A DNA stretch of 45,580 nt from Erysipelotrichaceae bacterium (GCA_017419165.1 JAFOLW010000056.1:1-45580), one strand, 5' to 3'; positions 32,859 through 42,150 are shown, numbered from the stretch's first letter. Notes: a model not told the origin generated them from the letters alone. Program-made: numbers and translations.

Positions 32859-34487
32859 ATGAAAAAATTATTATCTTTACTGATGATACTGTTGCTCCTG
32901 GTCGGATGCTCCGGCGGCAACGGCGGCGGCGGCGAAAGCGGCGGCAATGAAGGTGCTGCTTTACGTACGGTCACCGTTCAGGCTCCGACGCCGATCATTT
33001 CCATGGACCACCATATCGCTACCGATGGAACTTCCTTCATCGCTGCCACGATGTGCATCTCCGGTCTGATGGAACTTGATGAGAACGGTAATCCGCTTCC
33101 TGATATGGCTGAATCCTATGATCTCAGCGATGATGGTCTGACTTACACATTCCATCTGCGTGATGCGCAGTGGTCAAACGGCGATCCTGTCACAGCTCAC
33201 GACTTCGTCTACGGCTGGAATAGACTGGTCGATCCTGACACTGCATCGGATTACAGCTGGATGCTGGAAACAGCTTCCGTAGAATCCTATGAAGCAGTCG
33301 ACGACAAGACATTCGTTGTCAAACTCGCTACTCCTTCAGGCTTCTTCGTAGCTCTGACTGCATTCCCGTCATTCTTCCCGATGAACCAGAAGTTCGTTGA
33401 GGAGAAGGGTGATCAGTATTCTCTGACAGTGAACGATCTGCTTTACAACGGACCTTACACCATGACTTCATGGACTTCCGGTTATTCCTTCGAATTTGAA
33501 CTGAATCCGACTTACTGGAATGCCGAAAAGTACAAGAACGAATATGCTGAGAAGGTCGTCTTCCGTGAGATCACCGATACGCAGACCGCTCTGATGGAAT
33601 ATGAAAGCGGCAACCTCGACAACGTCACGTTGTCAGGCGAGCAGGTCGATGCCAACAAGGATGTCGAAGGCTTCGTCAACAGACTTGCCGGTTACATGTA
33701 CTATCTGTCCATCAACATGGGCAACAACGTCCACAACCGTACAGGTGCTGCCGACATGGCTAACGCAAACGTCAGACAGGCTATGCTGTATGCGATCGAC
33801 AGAGAAGACATCGCCAGAGTTCTGAACGACGGTTCCGTCGCAGCCGGCGGTATCATTCCGATCGGTCTGGCTTCCAATCCTTCAACAGGCAAGGACTACC
33901 GTGAAGATGCCGGCCAGGTCGTAGCTTACGATCCTGATCTGGCAAAAGAATTCTATAAGAAGGCTGTTGATGAACTGGGTCATGAAGTCACATTCGAACT
34001 CTTATACGGTACGGATGAAGGCGACTCCATCATCAAGGCTGCTGAGCGTGTCCAGTTCTACCTTGAACAGGCCGGCTTCAAAGTCAATCTGAACGGCAAA
34101 CCGAAGAAGGAAAGACTCGATCTCGCAGGTAATGCAAACAACCACGATTACGATGTCATGCTGACTCGTTGGGGCCCGGACTACGGCGATCCTCAGACTT
34201 ATATGGATCTGTTCGTTTCGACCAACACTTCCAACAACGACGGCGGTTACAATTCCGGTGAATATGACGGCTTAGTCGGTGATGCGGAAAAAGGTGCAGG
34301 TGCTACCGATGCCGATGTCAGATGGAAAGACTTCCTTGATGCCGAGATCCAGCTGGTCAAGACCGATGCTGCTGTCGTTCCTGTATTCCAGGCCGGCGGC
34401 GCTATGATCATCAGCCCGAGCATTTCCGGTATCGAATTCCACTCGGCTGCAGTTGACAGCTACCGTCATATCGTAGTCAACAAATAA
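32859..34487 (+). CDS. oppA: Oligopeptide ABC transporter, substrate-binding lipoprotein
   Basis: Captures peptides outside the cell for the OppBCDF importer. The start at 32859 was chosen for its AAGGAG site and its signal peptide; the frame opens earlier at 32802 inside the promoter. The 542 aa carry the lipobox LLVGC (Cys17), a Gly-rich linker, and the SBP_bac_5 fold (VTAHDFVYGWNRLVDP near residue 110; NPTYWNAEKYKNEYAEKVVFREI; VRQAMLYAIDREDI). The downstream permeases and ATPases confirm the role. Peptide length preference cannot be told. Confidence 0.95.
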   Translation: MKKLLSLLMILLLLVGCSGGNGGGGESGGNEGAALRTVTVQAPTPIISMDHHIATDGTSFIAATMCISGLMELDENGNPLPDMAESYDLSDDGLTYTFHLRDAQWSNGDPVTAHDFVYGWNRLVDPDTASDYSWMLETASVESYEAVDDKTFVVKLATPSGFFVALTAFPSFFPMNQKFVEEKGDQYSLTVNDLLYNGPYTMTSWTSGYSFEFELNPTYWNAEKYKNEYAEKVVFREITDTQTALMEYESGNLDNVTLSGEQVDANKDVEGFVNRLAGYMYYLSINMGNNVHNRTGAADMANANVRQAMLYAIDREDIARVLNDGSVAAGGIIPIGLASNPSTGKDYREDAGQVVAYDPDLAKEFYKKAVDELGHEVTFELLYGTDEGDSIIKAAERVQFYLEQAGFKVNLNGKPKKERLDLAGNANNHDYDVMLTRWGPDYGDPQTYMDLFVSTNTSNNDGGYNSGEYDGLVGDAEKGAGATDADVRWKDFLDAEIQLVKTDAAVVPVFQAGGAMIISPSISGIEFHSAAVDSYRHIVVNK

Positions 34488-34516
34488 AGACTGATCTTTA
34501 AGCATTATGAAACTTT

Positions 34517-34553
34517 AGAGCGATTGAGTTGAGCTTGATCGCTCTATTGTTTT
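34517..34553 (+). terminator. Hairpin between oppA and oppB (partial terminator)
   Basis: AGAGCGAT (34517-34524) pairs with ATCGCTCT (34538-34545), followed by ATTGTTTT. Such hairpins after the binding-protein gene often let oppA mRNA accumulate above the rest. Confidence 0.6.
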
Positions 34554-34570
34554 ATGAAAGGAGCGTGTAT

Positions 34571-35503
34571 ATGAAGAAATACATTATGAAAAGAGTTATG
34601 ATCTCGGTCGCGACTCTTTTGGTGATCATCCTGGTTCTGTTTCTATTGATGGACCTGATGCCGGGTACACCTTTTAATGATGAAAAACTGACGGAAGCGC
34701 AACTGGCTCTGCTTTATCAGAAATATGGTCTTGATAAACCGCTGCTGGTTCGCTTTTTCCTTTATCTGAAAAACATGCTGACGGGAGACCTCGGCGTTTC
34801 TTATGCGATCAATAAGAACTTTGCGATTTCAGACATGATTAAAGGGCGTTTGGGCATTTCACTGGCGGTCGGTGCCATGGCAATGATCTTCGGTACGATC
34901 TTAGGTCTGATCCTGGGCATCCTGGCCGCACTCAACCACAATACCTGGATCGATAACCTGTGTTCTGTCATTTCGGTCGTCGGTGTCAGTGTTCCTTCCT
35001 ACGTATGTGCGCTCCTTCTGTGTTACTACGTCGCTTACAAACTGAAATTACTGCCGATCCTTTATAATCAGACGATGCCGTTCAAGTCGCTGATCTTGCC
35101 GGCTCTGGCTCTGTCCGTCTCGCCGACGGCAAATATCGCCAGATTCACGAGATCGGAGATGCTGGATGTCCTGAATTCCGACTATATCCTTCTGGTGCAG
35201 TCCAAAGGCGTCAAGCAGTACCGCATGATCATCCGTCATGCCTTGAGGAACACGTTGATCCCGATCATCACGGTCATGGGTCCGCTGCTGGTCAACCTGC
35301 TGACGGGTTCTTCTGTCATCGAGAGGATCTTCGGTATCCCAGGCATCGGCCTTTTGATGATCAGCGGCATACAGCAGAACGATTATAACGTCACGATCGC
35401 CTGTTCGTTCATCTATTCCGTGATGTACATCGCGGTGATGTTGTTCGTCGATATTCTTTACGGCGTGATCGATCCTAGGATCAGGGTCGCAAAGGAGGGC
35501 TAA
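34571..35503 (+). CDS. oppB: Oligopeptide ABC transporter, permease
   Basis: First membrane subunit of the importer. The start at 34571 has an AAAGGAG site and begins at the membrane-entering MKKYIMKR; the longer frame from 34529 lies in the intergenic hairpin. The 310 aa contain the N-terminal TM_PBP1-like helix (LLVIILVLFLLMDLMPGTPF), five further helices and the ATPase-contacting EAA-like loop near ARFTRSEMLDVLNSDYILLVQSKG. It is followed directly by oppC. Confidence 0.95.
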   Translation: MKKYIMKRVMISVATLLVIILVLFLLMDLMPGTPFNDEKLTEAQLALLYQKYGLDKPLLVRFFLYLKNMLTGDLGVSYAINKNFAISDMIKGRLGISLAVGAMAMIFGTILGLILGILAALNHNTWIDNLCSVISVVGVSVPSYVCALLLCYYVAYKLKLLPILYNQTMPFKSLILPALALSVSPTANIARFTRSEMLDVLNSDYILLVQSKGVKQYRMIIRHALRNTLIPIITVMGPLLVNLLTGSSVIERIFGIPGIGLLMISGIQQNDYNVTIACSFIYSVMYIAVMLFVDILYGVIDPRIRVAKEG

Positions 35504-36520
35504 ATGAGCGAGATCAAGAACCACGAATTTCTTCCGGACGATTTTGAATTTGCGCATGAAGCCGGTGAGAAGCTGATCGATAAGAACTACAAGGCATCTT
35601 CCTACTGGAAGGATGTCTGGGGCAACTTCTCCAAAAACAAGGGTGCCCTGATCGGTGCGGTCATCATCTTCATCATCATCCTTCTGGCGATCTTCGGTCC
35701 CGGTATGAACCCGCATACCTACAAGTCGATCAACCTGGGTCACGAGTGCATCGTTCCGAGGATCCCCGGTCTGGAAAAGATCGGTATCGCCAAGGGTTAT
35801 TTCAAGGGAAATGACCAGTATGCGGCGAAAGGCATCAAGGACATTTATTACTGGTTCGGCACGGATACGCAGGGCAGAGATATCTTTACCCGTGTCTGGG
35901 CTGGTGCCAGAGTTTCACTGATCATCGCGTTTGCGGCGGTGCTGGTCGATATCTTCATCGGCATGGTCTACGGCCTGGTCTCCGGTTTCATCGGCGGCAG
36001 AACGGATATGATCCTTCAGCGTATCGCCGAGATCCTCAACGGCATCCCGACGCTGGTCGTCGTCACCCTGCTGGGTCTCGTGCTGAAGCCGGGCATCTCC
36101 TCCATCATCTTCTCGCTGGTCTTAACGGGATGGATCGGTATGGAGCGTATCGCCAGGGCACAGGTACTGAAGGTCAAGGAACAGGAATACATCCTGGCTT
36201 CCACGACGCTCGGTGCTTCCAAATTCAGACTGATCTTCAAGGAAGTCCTGCCGAACATCTTCGGACAGGTCATCATCACTTCGATGTTCTCCATCCCGAG
36301 TGCGATCTTCCTTGAGGCGTATCTGTCCTTCCTGGGACTGGGCGTGCCGGCTCCGCTGGCTTCCCTGGGATCTCTGGTGTCCGACGGATACAAATCCATG
36401 ACGACATATTCCTATATCCTGATCATTCCGGTGGTCGTACTGGGTATTCTGATGCTTTGTTTCAACCTGTTTGCGGACGGACTCAGAGATGCCTTCGATC
36501 CGAAGATGCTGAATAAGTAG
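35504..36520 (+). CDS. oppC: Oligopeptide ABC transporter, permease
   Basis: Second permease, 338 aa. The N-terminal segment is cytoplasmic, followed by a first helix (IIFIIILLAIFGP), a periplasm-side-type loop with FGTDTQGRDIFTRVWAGAR, and five more helices with the EAA-type loop (ARAQVLKVKEQEYILASTTLGAS). It begins directly after the oppB stop codon and ends 8 nt before oppD. Confidence 0.96.
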   Translation: MSEIKNHEFLPDDFEFAHEAGEKLIDKNYKASSYWKDVWGNFSKNKGALIGAVIIFIIILLAIFGPGMNPHTYKSINLGHECIVPRIPGLEKIGIAKGYFKGNDQYAAKGIKDIYYWFGTDTQGRDIFTRVWAGARVSLIIAFAAVLVDIFIGMVYGLVSGFIGGRTDMILQRIAEILNGIPTLVVVTLLGLVLKPGISSIIFSLVLTGWIGMERIARAQVLKVKEQEYILASTTLGASKFRLIFKEVLPNIFGQVIITSMFSIPSAIFLEAYLSFLGLGVPAPLASLGSLVSDGYKSMTTYSYILIIPVVVLGILMLCFNLFADGLRDAFDPKMLNK

Positions 36521-36528
36521 GTGACAGT

Positions 36529-37626
36529 ATGGCAAAATTCAAAAGAGATAAAAATGAACGTGTCCTGTCCATCAGAGACCTGAACATCTCCTTCAAGACC
36601 AACTTCGGTGTCGTCCGTGCCATCCGCGGCGTCCGTCTGGATCTGTTCCAGGGCGAGACGGTCGCGATCGTCGGCGAATCGGGTTCCGGCAAGTCGGTCA
36701 CCGTCAAGACGATGATGGGCATCCTGGACTCCAACGGCACCATCGAATCGGGTTCCATCAAATACCGCTGCTTCGATAAGGACGGGCAGCTGCAGGAATT
36801 CGATCTGGCCAAGATGCCGCAGAAAGAGATCCGTTACAAGCTCTGCGGCAAGCACATCGCCATGGTCTTCCAGGATCCGATGACTTCTTTGGATCCGACC
36901 ATGCCGATCGGCAGGCAGATCATGGAACCGATGATCGAACACGGTTATGCGACAAAGGAAGAAGCCGCAAAACGCGCTTTGGAACTGCTCGATGAAGTCG
37001 GCATTTCCGAACCGGATAAAACATTCAAACAATATCCGCATGAACTCTCCGGCGGTATGCGTCAGAGAGTGGTCATCGCGATCGCTCTGGCCTGCGACCC
37101 GGATATCCTGATCTGTGATGAGCCGACGACGGCTCTGGATGTCACCATCCAGGCCAAGATCCTTGAAAAGATCAAGGAGATCCAGGTCAAGAAGAACATT
37201 TCCGTCATCTATATCACGCACGACCTGGGCGTCGTTGCCAAGGTCGCCGATTATGTTGCCGTCATGTATGCCGGCAGGATCGTCGAAAAAGGCAACATCA
37301 ACGAAGTCTTCTACGATCCGCGTCATCCGTACACCTGGGGCTTATTGAGCTCCATGCCGGATGTCGATACCGATTCCGAAAGGCTCTTTGCGATCCCGGG
37401 TTCGCCGCCGAACCTCATGGAAGAGGTCATCGGCGACGCCTTTGCGCCGAGGAACCCGTACGCCTTAAAGATCGACTACCGTGAAGAACCGCCGATGTTC
37501 GACGTGGGCGGTCAGCACCGTGTCGCGTCTTGGCTCTGCGATCCGCATGCACCGAAAGTCGAACTGCCGGAAGAACTGAAAGTCAGGATCGCCAAGATGA
37601 AGAAGGAGGCCGGTATCAATGACTGA
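36529..37626 (+). CDS. oppD: Oligopeptide ABC transporter, ATPase
   Basis: ATP-hydrolysing subunit, 365 aa. Walker A GESGSGKS (residues 49-56), signature LSGGMRQR, Walker [14 protein letters not shown] and the switch His in ITHDLGV are intact. The C-terminal extension includes the oligopeptide-transporter domain ([13 protein letters not shown]). In known Opp ATPases the C-terminal part can carry a [4Fe-4S] cluster, but only scattered cysteines are seen here. It overlaps oppF by 8 nt. Confidence 0.96.
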   Translation: MAKFKRDKNERVLSIRDLNISFKTNFGVVRAIRGVRLDLFQGETVAIVGESGSGKSVTVKTMMGILDSNGTIESGSIKYRCFDKDGQLQEFDLAKMPQKEIRYKLCGKHIAMVFQDPMTSLDPTMPIGRQIMEPMIEHGYATKEEAAKRALELLDEVGISEPDKTFKQYPHELSGGMRQRVVIAIALACDPDILICDEPTTALDVTIQAKILEKIKEIQVKKNISVIYITHDLGVVAKVADYVAVMYAGRIVEKGNINEVFYDPRHPYTWGLLSSMPDVDTDSERLFAIPGSPPNLMEEVIGDAFAPRNPYALKIDYREEPPMFDVGGQHRVASWLCDPHAPKVELPEELKVRIAKMKKEAGIND

Positions 37627-38557
37627 GACTAGAAAACCTTTGCTTCATGTAGAAGACCTCAAACAGTATTTCCGCATCAGCCGCCGGCAAGTCACCAAAG
37701 CGGTCGACGGCATCAGCTTCGATATCTACGAAGGCGAGACCTACGGTCTGGTCGGCGAATCCGGTTCGGGCAAATCCACGACCGGCCGCGCCATCATCCG
37801 CCTTTACGATCCGACGGGCGGCAAGATCATCTTCGACGGTCATGACATCTCCGGCAGGCTCAACAAGGAAGATGCTTCCTACCTGCGCACCAACATGGCC
37901 ATGATCTTCCAGGATCCGATGGCATGTCTCAACCCCCGCAAGAAGGTCAAAGAGATCATCGCGGAAGGTCTGGAGATCCACCATCTGTGCAATTCGCAGG
38001 AAGAGATCGACGAAAAGGTCAACAATATCCTGGACAAGGTCGGTCTTTCCAGAGAACAGGCAACGAGATTCCCGCATCAGTTCTCCGGCGGTCAGCGGCA
38101 GCGTGTCGGCATCGCCCGGGCACTGGTCATGAATCCGAAACTGGTCATCGCCGACGAATGCATCTCGGCACTGGATGTCTCCATCCAGGCGCAGGTCGTC
38201 AACCTGATGAAGGACTTACAGGATGAACTGGGTACGACGTATCTGTTCATCGCCCACGACCTGTCGATGGTCAAGTACATCTCCGACCGCATCGGCGTCA
38301 TGCATCTGGGCCACATCGTCGAGACCGGTACGACCGATGAGATCTTCGAGAATCCGATCCATCCGTATACCAAGTCGCTGTTATCGGCCATCCCGCATCC
38401 CAATCCGATCGTTGAGAAGAAGCGCATTGCTCTGACCTACAACAAGGATGAGCTGGGCGTCGATTACACGGCCGGACACGAACATGTCCTCAGCGAGACC
38501 CACAAGGTCCTGGCGACGGACGAAGAGTTCGAAAAGTGGATGAAAGGCGAAATATAA
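37619..38557 (+). CDS. oppF: Oligopeptide ABC transporter, ATPase
   Basis: Second ATPase, 312 aa. Walker [10 protein letters not shown] (46-54), signature FSGGQRQRVGIARAL, Walker B LVIADECISALD and His in FIAHDLSM are readable; the usual DEP of Walker B is DEC here, a variant that leaves the catalytic glutamate intact. The C-terminal domain contains IHPYTKSLLSAIPHPNP. It is the last gene of opp, followed by a terminator. Confidence 0.96.
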   Translation: MTETRKPLLHVEDLKQYFRISRRQVTKAVDGISFDIYEGETYGLVGESGSGKSTTGRAIIRLYDPTGGKIIFDGHDISGRLNKEDASYLRTNMAMIFQDPMACLNPRKKVKEIIAEGLEIHHLCNSQEEIDEKVNNILDKVGLSREQATRFPHQFSGGQRQRVGIARALVMNPKLVIADECISALDVSIQAQVVNLMKDLQDELGTTYLFIAHDLSMVKYISDRIGVMHLGHIVETGTTDEIFENPIHPYTKSLLSAIPHPNPIVEKKRIALTYNKDELGVDYTAGHEHVLSETHKVLATDEEFEKWMKGEI

Positions 38558-38567
38558 TAAAACATTT

Positions 38568-38609
38568 AAAACTCTTATAGGCAGCTCTGTCTGTAAGAGT
38601 TTTTATTTT
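38568..38609 (+). terminator. Terminator of the opp operon
   Basis: AAAACTCTTA (38568-38577) pairs with TAAGAGTTTT (38594-38603), then TTATTTTG. Confidence 0.88.
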
Positions 38610-38620
38610 GAGCAGACGGA

Positions 38621-38649
38621 TTCAATGAATACTTCGGAGGGTGTATACT
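38621..38649 (+). promoter_or_regulatory. Promoter of the SDR gene
   Basis: TTCAAT, 17-nt spacer, TATACT (38644-38649). This excludes the upstream in-frame ATG at 38641 as the start. Confidence 0.55.
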
Positions 38650-38670
38650 GCAGAAGTGGGGGTAAGAAAC

Positions 38671-39501
38671 ATGAAAAAGAATGTATGCGTCATCACCGGC
38701 GGCGGTTCGGGCATGGGACTGGAAGCGGCGAAATATATGCCGAAGGACAAGATTATCGTCGTTGCCGGGAGGACGGTCAAGAAACTTGAGAAGGCTGTGG
38801 AAGAACTCAAGAGCCTGGGCTATGAAGCGTATGGCCACGCGGTGGATACGGGAGTCCGGGAGAGCGTCAGACAGCTGGCGGAATATGCGGCTTCTCTGGG
38901 TGAGATCAAAAATGTCATCAATGCCGCAGGCATGTCACCGGCCCAGACGGACGGAAAGACCTTATTGAGGATCAATGCATTGGGCACGGTCTATGTCAAC
39001 GAAGAGTTCTCCAGGCTCATGAACAAGGGAAGCGTCATCGTTGATGTCTCTTCCAATTCGGCTTATTCGCTTCCTTCCTTCATCATTCCCAAAAAGGCTT
39101 ATCCTTTGGCGGAAACGGACGAGGAAGCCTTCATGGAAAAGATCCTGAAGAGGGCGAAGCTCGCCAAAGGCGATTATCAGAGAGCCGGCTTCGCTTATGC
39201 GATGTCCAAGAACTTCGTCTGCTGGTATGCCAAAAAGTGTGCCTTTGAATACGGAAAGAAGGGCATCCGGGTCGTCTCGCTTTCTCCGGGTCTGATCGCT
39301 ACCGATATGGGCAATGCGGAAAAGGAGAACGGCGGCTATCTGATCGGCTTCTCTGCCGAAGAGCGGATGGGAACACCGGAAGAGCTCGGCTATGCCCTGG
39401 CGACCGTTGCCGATGAGAGGAACGGCTATCTGGCCGGTGTCGACATCCTGTGCGACGGCGGCAGCACCAACGGTCAGAAAGAATTCAAGAAAAAGAAATA
39501 A
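38671..39501 (+). CDS. Short-chain dehydrogenase/reductase (SDR)
   Basis: Encodes 276 aa with the classical SDR plan: nucleotide-binding TGGGSGMG near residue 10, an Asn-Ala-Ala-Gly stretch (NVINAAGM), the catalytic serine in VDVSSNSA, Tyr-x3-Lys in YAMSK, and the SPGLIATDMG after it. The Rossmann arginine in AGRTVKK after strand 2 suggests an NADP(H) preference. The C-terminal DGGSTN is typical of classical SDRs. Substrate unknown. A weak GGGGGTAA site precedes the start. It is monocistronic. Confidence 0.92.
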   Translation: MKKNVCVITGGGSGMGLEAAKYMPKDKIIVVAGRTVKKLEKAVEELKSLGYEAYGHAVDTGVRESVRQLAEYAASLGEIKNVINAAGMSPAQTDGKTLLRINALGTVYVNEEFSRLMNKGSVIVDVSSNSAYSLPSFIIPKKAYPLAETDEEAFMEKILKRAKLAKGDYQRAGFAYAMSKNFVCWYAKKCAFEYGKKGIRVVSLSPGLIATDMGNAEKENGGYLIGFSAEERMGTPEELGYALATVADERNGYLAGVDILCDGGSTNGQKEFKKKK

Positions 39502-39517
39502 AGAGACTTGTAAGGAT

Positions 39518-39554
39518 AAGACGTCTTCCAAGATCGATGGGAGACGTCTTTTTT
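39518..39554 (+). terminator. Terminator after the SDR gene
   Basis: AAGACGTCT with AGACGTCTT (9 bp, plus CC/GG above a small internal loop), followed by TTTTTT. Confidence 0.9.
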
Positions 39555-39557
39555 CTT

Positions 39558-39566
39558 TGTTAGAAT
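39558..39566 (+). promoter_or_regulatory. Extended -10 element (TGTTAGAAT) of the MFS gene
   Basis: Ends 6 nt before the ATG at 39573, so transcription is predicted to start at the A of the start codon. The same nonamer precedes the DUF349 gene. Confidence 0.65.
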
Positions 39567-39572
39567 AGGAGT

Positions 39573-40754
39573 ATGAGAAACAAGGATATGACCCTCGCTT
39601 ATGTGCTGCTGCAGTCGTCGTACTGGATGAGTTTTTGCGTCTGCGTCTGTTTTGCGGTCATCTACCTGCAGGGGATCGGTTTTTCCAATACGAAACTGGG
39701 TATCCTTTCCGCTCTGGGCAATCTGATCGGAATGATCTTAGGTCCTTATCTGGCCGGTCTGACGGACAAGGATGAGAGATGGCTGGCGCTGAAGCTGATG
39801 CCTTATATGCTTGTGTTACAGACGCTCAGCTGTGCGGCGCTGCTCGCCGTGATGAAGGATCAGACCCTGAGTTTCATCTTCTACGTCTTATACATGAGCT
39901 TTTGTGTTTCGTTCAATACGCTGGTCCTGAAGATCTATTCGGATATCTCCTACGCGCAGATGAAGACGGATTATTCGCTTGCCCGGGGCCTGGGTTCGCT
40001 GTCGTTTGTCATCATTTCGGCCGTCCTGGGCGTCCTGATCGAAAAGACGTCCGTCCGGGCCGTGCCGGTGGCGGGGCTCATCCTGTGTGTCTATCAGTAC
40101 ATCGCATATCGGATCACGAAAAAACAGATGCCGGAGGTCCGCTACGCGGCAAGTGAGAAACAAAGCGTCTCCATGGGAGAGTTCATCCGGGAGAACGGAA
40201 GTTTCTTTCTGATGCTGTGCGGGACGGCGCTCTTGTTCTTTTCACATAACAACATCACCGGTTTTCTGATCAATGTCGTCCGCAATGCCGGCGGCGATGC
40301 CGGAACGGCCGGTTTTTTGAATTCGTTCATGGCGGTCATGGAACTGCCGTTCATGTTTTTCTATACGAAGTTCTTCGGAAGGATGGATCAGAAGAAGATA
40401 TTGGCAGCTTCATTCCTTTTCTTCAGCATCAAGGAGCTGTGTTTTGCCCTGGCGGGATCCTTGCGCGGACTCTATCTTTCTTTCCTGTTCCAGGGACCGT
40501 CCTTTGCCTTGTATTCGGCGGCCATCGTCCCGTATGTGGAGATGACGGTCGGCCATCAGGATTCGGGCAAGGCACAGAGCCTGGCGTATACGATGACGAC
40601 CCTGGGTTCGGTATTGTCGAGTGTCTTTGCCGGAAGGCTCTATGATCTTTTGTCGGTGTCTTCGACGCTGTGGATCAGTTTCGTTGTTTCCCTTTTCGGA
40701 ACGCTGATCGCGGTCCTGGCGATGAAAGGAAAGAAGCGATGGACGAAAAACTGA
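39573..40754 (+). CDS. MFS transporter
   Basis: Encodes 393 aa with about twelve membrane helices in two halves. The inter-helix loop after helix 2 (GPYLAGLTDKDERWLALK) resembles the MFS signature GxLaDrxGrr. The central loop (ITKKQMPEVRYAAS) divides the halves. It resembles the LacY/nucleoside-permease-like MFS branch, but the substrate is unknown. AGGAG lies only 1 nt from the ATG, and the -10 box is 6 nt away, so this mRNA is probably leaderless; an in-frame ATG at 39588 is an alternative start. It overlaps the next gene by 16 nt. Confidence 0.9.
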   Translation: MRNKDMTLAYVLLQSSYWMSFCVCVCFAVIYLQGIGFSNTKLGILSALGNLIGMILGPYLAGLTDKDERWLALKLMPYMLVLQTLSCAALLAVMKDQTLSFIFYVLYMSFCVSFNTLVLKIYSDISYAQMKTDYSLARGLGSLSFVIISAVLGVLIEKTSVRAVPVAGLILCVYQYIAYRITKKQMPEVRYAASEKQSVSMGEFIRENGSFFLMLCGTALLFFSHNNITGFLINVVRNAGGDAGTAGFLNSFMAVMELPFMFFYTKFFGRMDQKKILAASFLFFSIKELCFALAGSLRGLYLSFLFQGPSFALYSAAIVPYVEMTVGHQDSGKAQSLAYTMTTLGSVLSSVFAGRLYDLLSVSSTLWISFVVSLFGTLIAVLAMKGKKRWTKN

Positions 40755-41149
40755 AACAGGTCCAGGAAGCTTTCATCTTGTCTTATGTGAGGAAACAGCG
40801 AAGAGAACGCCTTTCCTATGAACTGAACAGCGATAAGAAACGCTATGAAGGACTGGAGCGTTTCTGTCATCAGGCGGAAGATCTTCTGGATCCTTGCAGG
40901 ATCATTTTGTCCGGGACCGATCTGTTCAAACGGAAGGAGTTCCTCACTTTCATTGAGAAACACAGGAAAGAAGACTGTTTCCTGCTTTCTCCGGATGCGG
41001 CGTTCGACCAAAAGGAAGGAAAGCTTGAAGATGTGATGGAAGAGCTGTTTTACTGTATGGATGCCTGCATGCTGATCGGCAAGGATTTCGCCTATGTGAG
41101 ACAGGAAGCGATGAAGGGCGGTACCCTGCAGTTTTTGCTGAAGCATTGA
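40739..41149 (+). CDS. Small protein of unknown function
   Basis: Encodes 136 aa. The ATG at 40739 was chosen because the longer frame (from 40670) lies wholly inside the MFS gene; GGAAAG before it is a plausible ribosome binding site. The protein is charged, helical in its first 50 residues (QEAFILSYVRKQRRERLSYEL), and then carries LDPCRIILSGTDLFKRKEFLTFIEKH. No motif is recognised. Overlap with the MFS gene means the two are translated together. A terminator follows at once. Confidence 0.7.
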   Translation: MDEKLKQVQEAFILSYVRKQRRERLSYELNSDKKRYEGLERFCHQAEDLLDPCRIILSGTDLFKRKEFLTFIEKHRKEDCFLLSPDAAFDQKEGKLEDVMEELFYCMDACMLIGKDFAYVRQEAMKGGTLQFLLKH

Positions 41150-41150
41150 G

Positions 41151-41173
41151 AAGAGACTTGCGTCTCTTTTTTT
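41151..41173 (+). terminator. Terminator after the small protein gene
   Basis: AAGAGAC-ttgc-GTCTCTT (perfect 7 bp) plus a T-run, which merges into the next promoter. Confidence 0.92.
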
Positions 41174-41174
41174 G

Positions 41175-41180
41175 TATAAT
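41175..41180 (+). promoter_or_regulatory. -10 box (TATAAT) of the DUF1848 gene
   Basis: Lies right behind the upstream terminator's T-run and ends 6 nt before the ATG at 41187. Confidence 0.7.
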
Positions 41181-41186
41181 TGAGAC

Positions 41187-42113
41187 ATGATACTGAATAC
41201 CGGTTCACGTACGGATATCCCCGCCTTTTATTCGGAATGGTTCATGAAGCGGATCAAGGAGGGTTTCGTCATGGCAAGAAATCCCTTCGATCCCAAGCGG
41301 GTGATCCGTTATGACCTCGATCCGAAGATCGTCGACGTCCTGGTCTTCTGTACGAAAAATCCGGAGCCGATGTTGAAACATCTCGATGAGCTGAAAGATT
41401 ACCGCATGTACTGGAACGTGACGATCACTCCTTACGGCAGAGAGATCGAAGAAAACGTGCCGGACAAGCGGGAAGTTTTGAAGTCGTTCCGTATGCTTTC
41501 CGGAAAGCTGGGGATCGATAAGGTCGTCTGGCGTTATGATCCGATCTTCTTGAATGAGCGTTACACCCTGGACTATCATCTGATTATCTTCGAGAAGATG
41601 GTGAAGTATCTGCAAGGCTATTGCAATGCGGTCATCATCTCTTTCATCGATCTCTACGAAAAGACGAAGCGCAATTTCCCGCAGGTCAAAGAAGTCTCTT
41701 ACGAAGACCGCTGCCGGATCACGGAAGCCTTCGTGCAGATCGCCGGCCGCTGCGGTATGAGTTTGCGGCTCTGTCATGAAGATGAAGATCTGGCGCGTTT
41801 CGGAGCGGATGTCTCCGGCTGTCTGAGCAGGCAGGTCCTGGAGAAAGCGATCGGTGAAAAGCTCAATGTGAAAAACAATGGCGAGACCAGGCAGGGCTGC
41901 GCCTGTCTTCTGGGCAACGATATCGGTGCCTATGATTCCTGCCTGCATTTCTGTAAGTACTGCTATGCCAATTCAAACAAAGACCGGGTCATTGAGAACC
42001 GGAAGCTTCATGATCCGGATTCGCCTCTTCTGATCGGTAAGATCGAGAAGGGCGATATCGTCTCGGTGCATAAAGGCCGTTCCTTCATCGAAGATCAGCT
42101 GTCTTTGTTTTGA
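41187..42113 (+). CDS. DUF1848 family protein
   Basis: Encodes 308 aa. The N-terminus MILNTGSRTDIPAFYSEW is the hallmark of the DUF1848 family, which fixes the start codon. FCTKNP near residue 55 and a C-terminal cysteine cluster (GCACLLGNDIGAYDSC, then CKYCYANS) also match. The CxxCYA element recalls radical-SAM iron-sulfur ligands, and the family is distantly related to that fold; its reaction is not known. No ribosome binding site is present and the -10 box ends 6 nt before the ATG, so the mRNA should be leaderless. It is monocistronic. Confidence 0.92.
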   Translation: MILNTGSRTDIPAFYSEWFMKRIKEGFVMARNPFDPKRVIRYDLDPKIVDVLVFCTKNPEPMLKHLDELKDYRMYWNVTITPYGREIEENVPDKREVLKSFRMLSGKLGIDKVVWRYDPIFLNERYTLDYHLIIFEKMVKYLQGYCNAVIISFIDLYEKTKRNFPQVKEVSYEDRCRITEAFVQIAGRCGMSLRLCHEDEDLARFGADVSGCLSRQVLEKAIGEKLNVKNNGETRQGCACLLGNDIGAYDSCLHFCKYCYANSNKDRVIENRKLHDPDSPLLIGKIEKGDIVSVHKGRSFIEDQLSLF

Positions 42114-42122
42114 AAAATCGTT

Positions 42123-42128
42123 TATAAT
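42123..42128 (+). promoter_or_regulatory. -10 box (TATAAT) of the EAL gene
   Basis: Lies 22 nt before the ATG at 42151. A second weaker box, TATAGG, is at 42134-42139. Confidence 0.5.
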
Positions 42129-42150
42129 TCCGGTATAGGGATTCGGAAAA

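Noticed and set aside
38143..38175. OppF Walker B with DEC as a broken ATPase
   Set aside because: The catalytic Asp-Glu pair is intact; only the following Pro is changed, and other motifs are complete.
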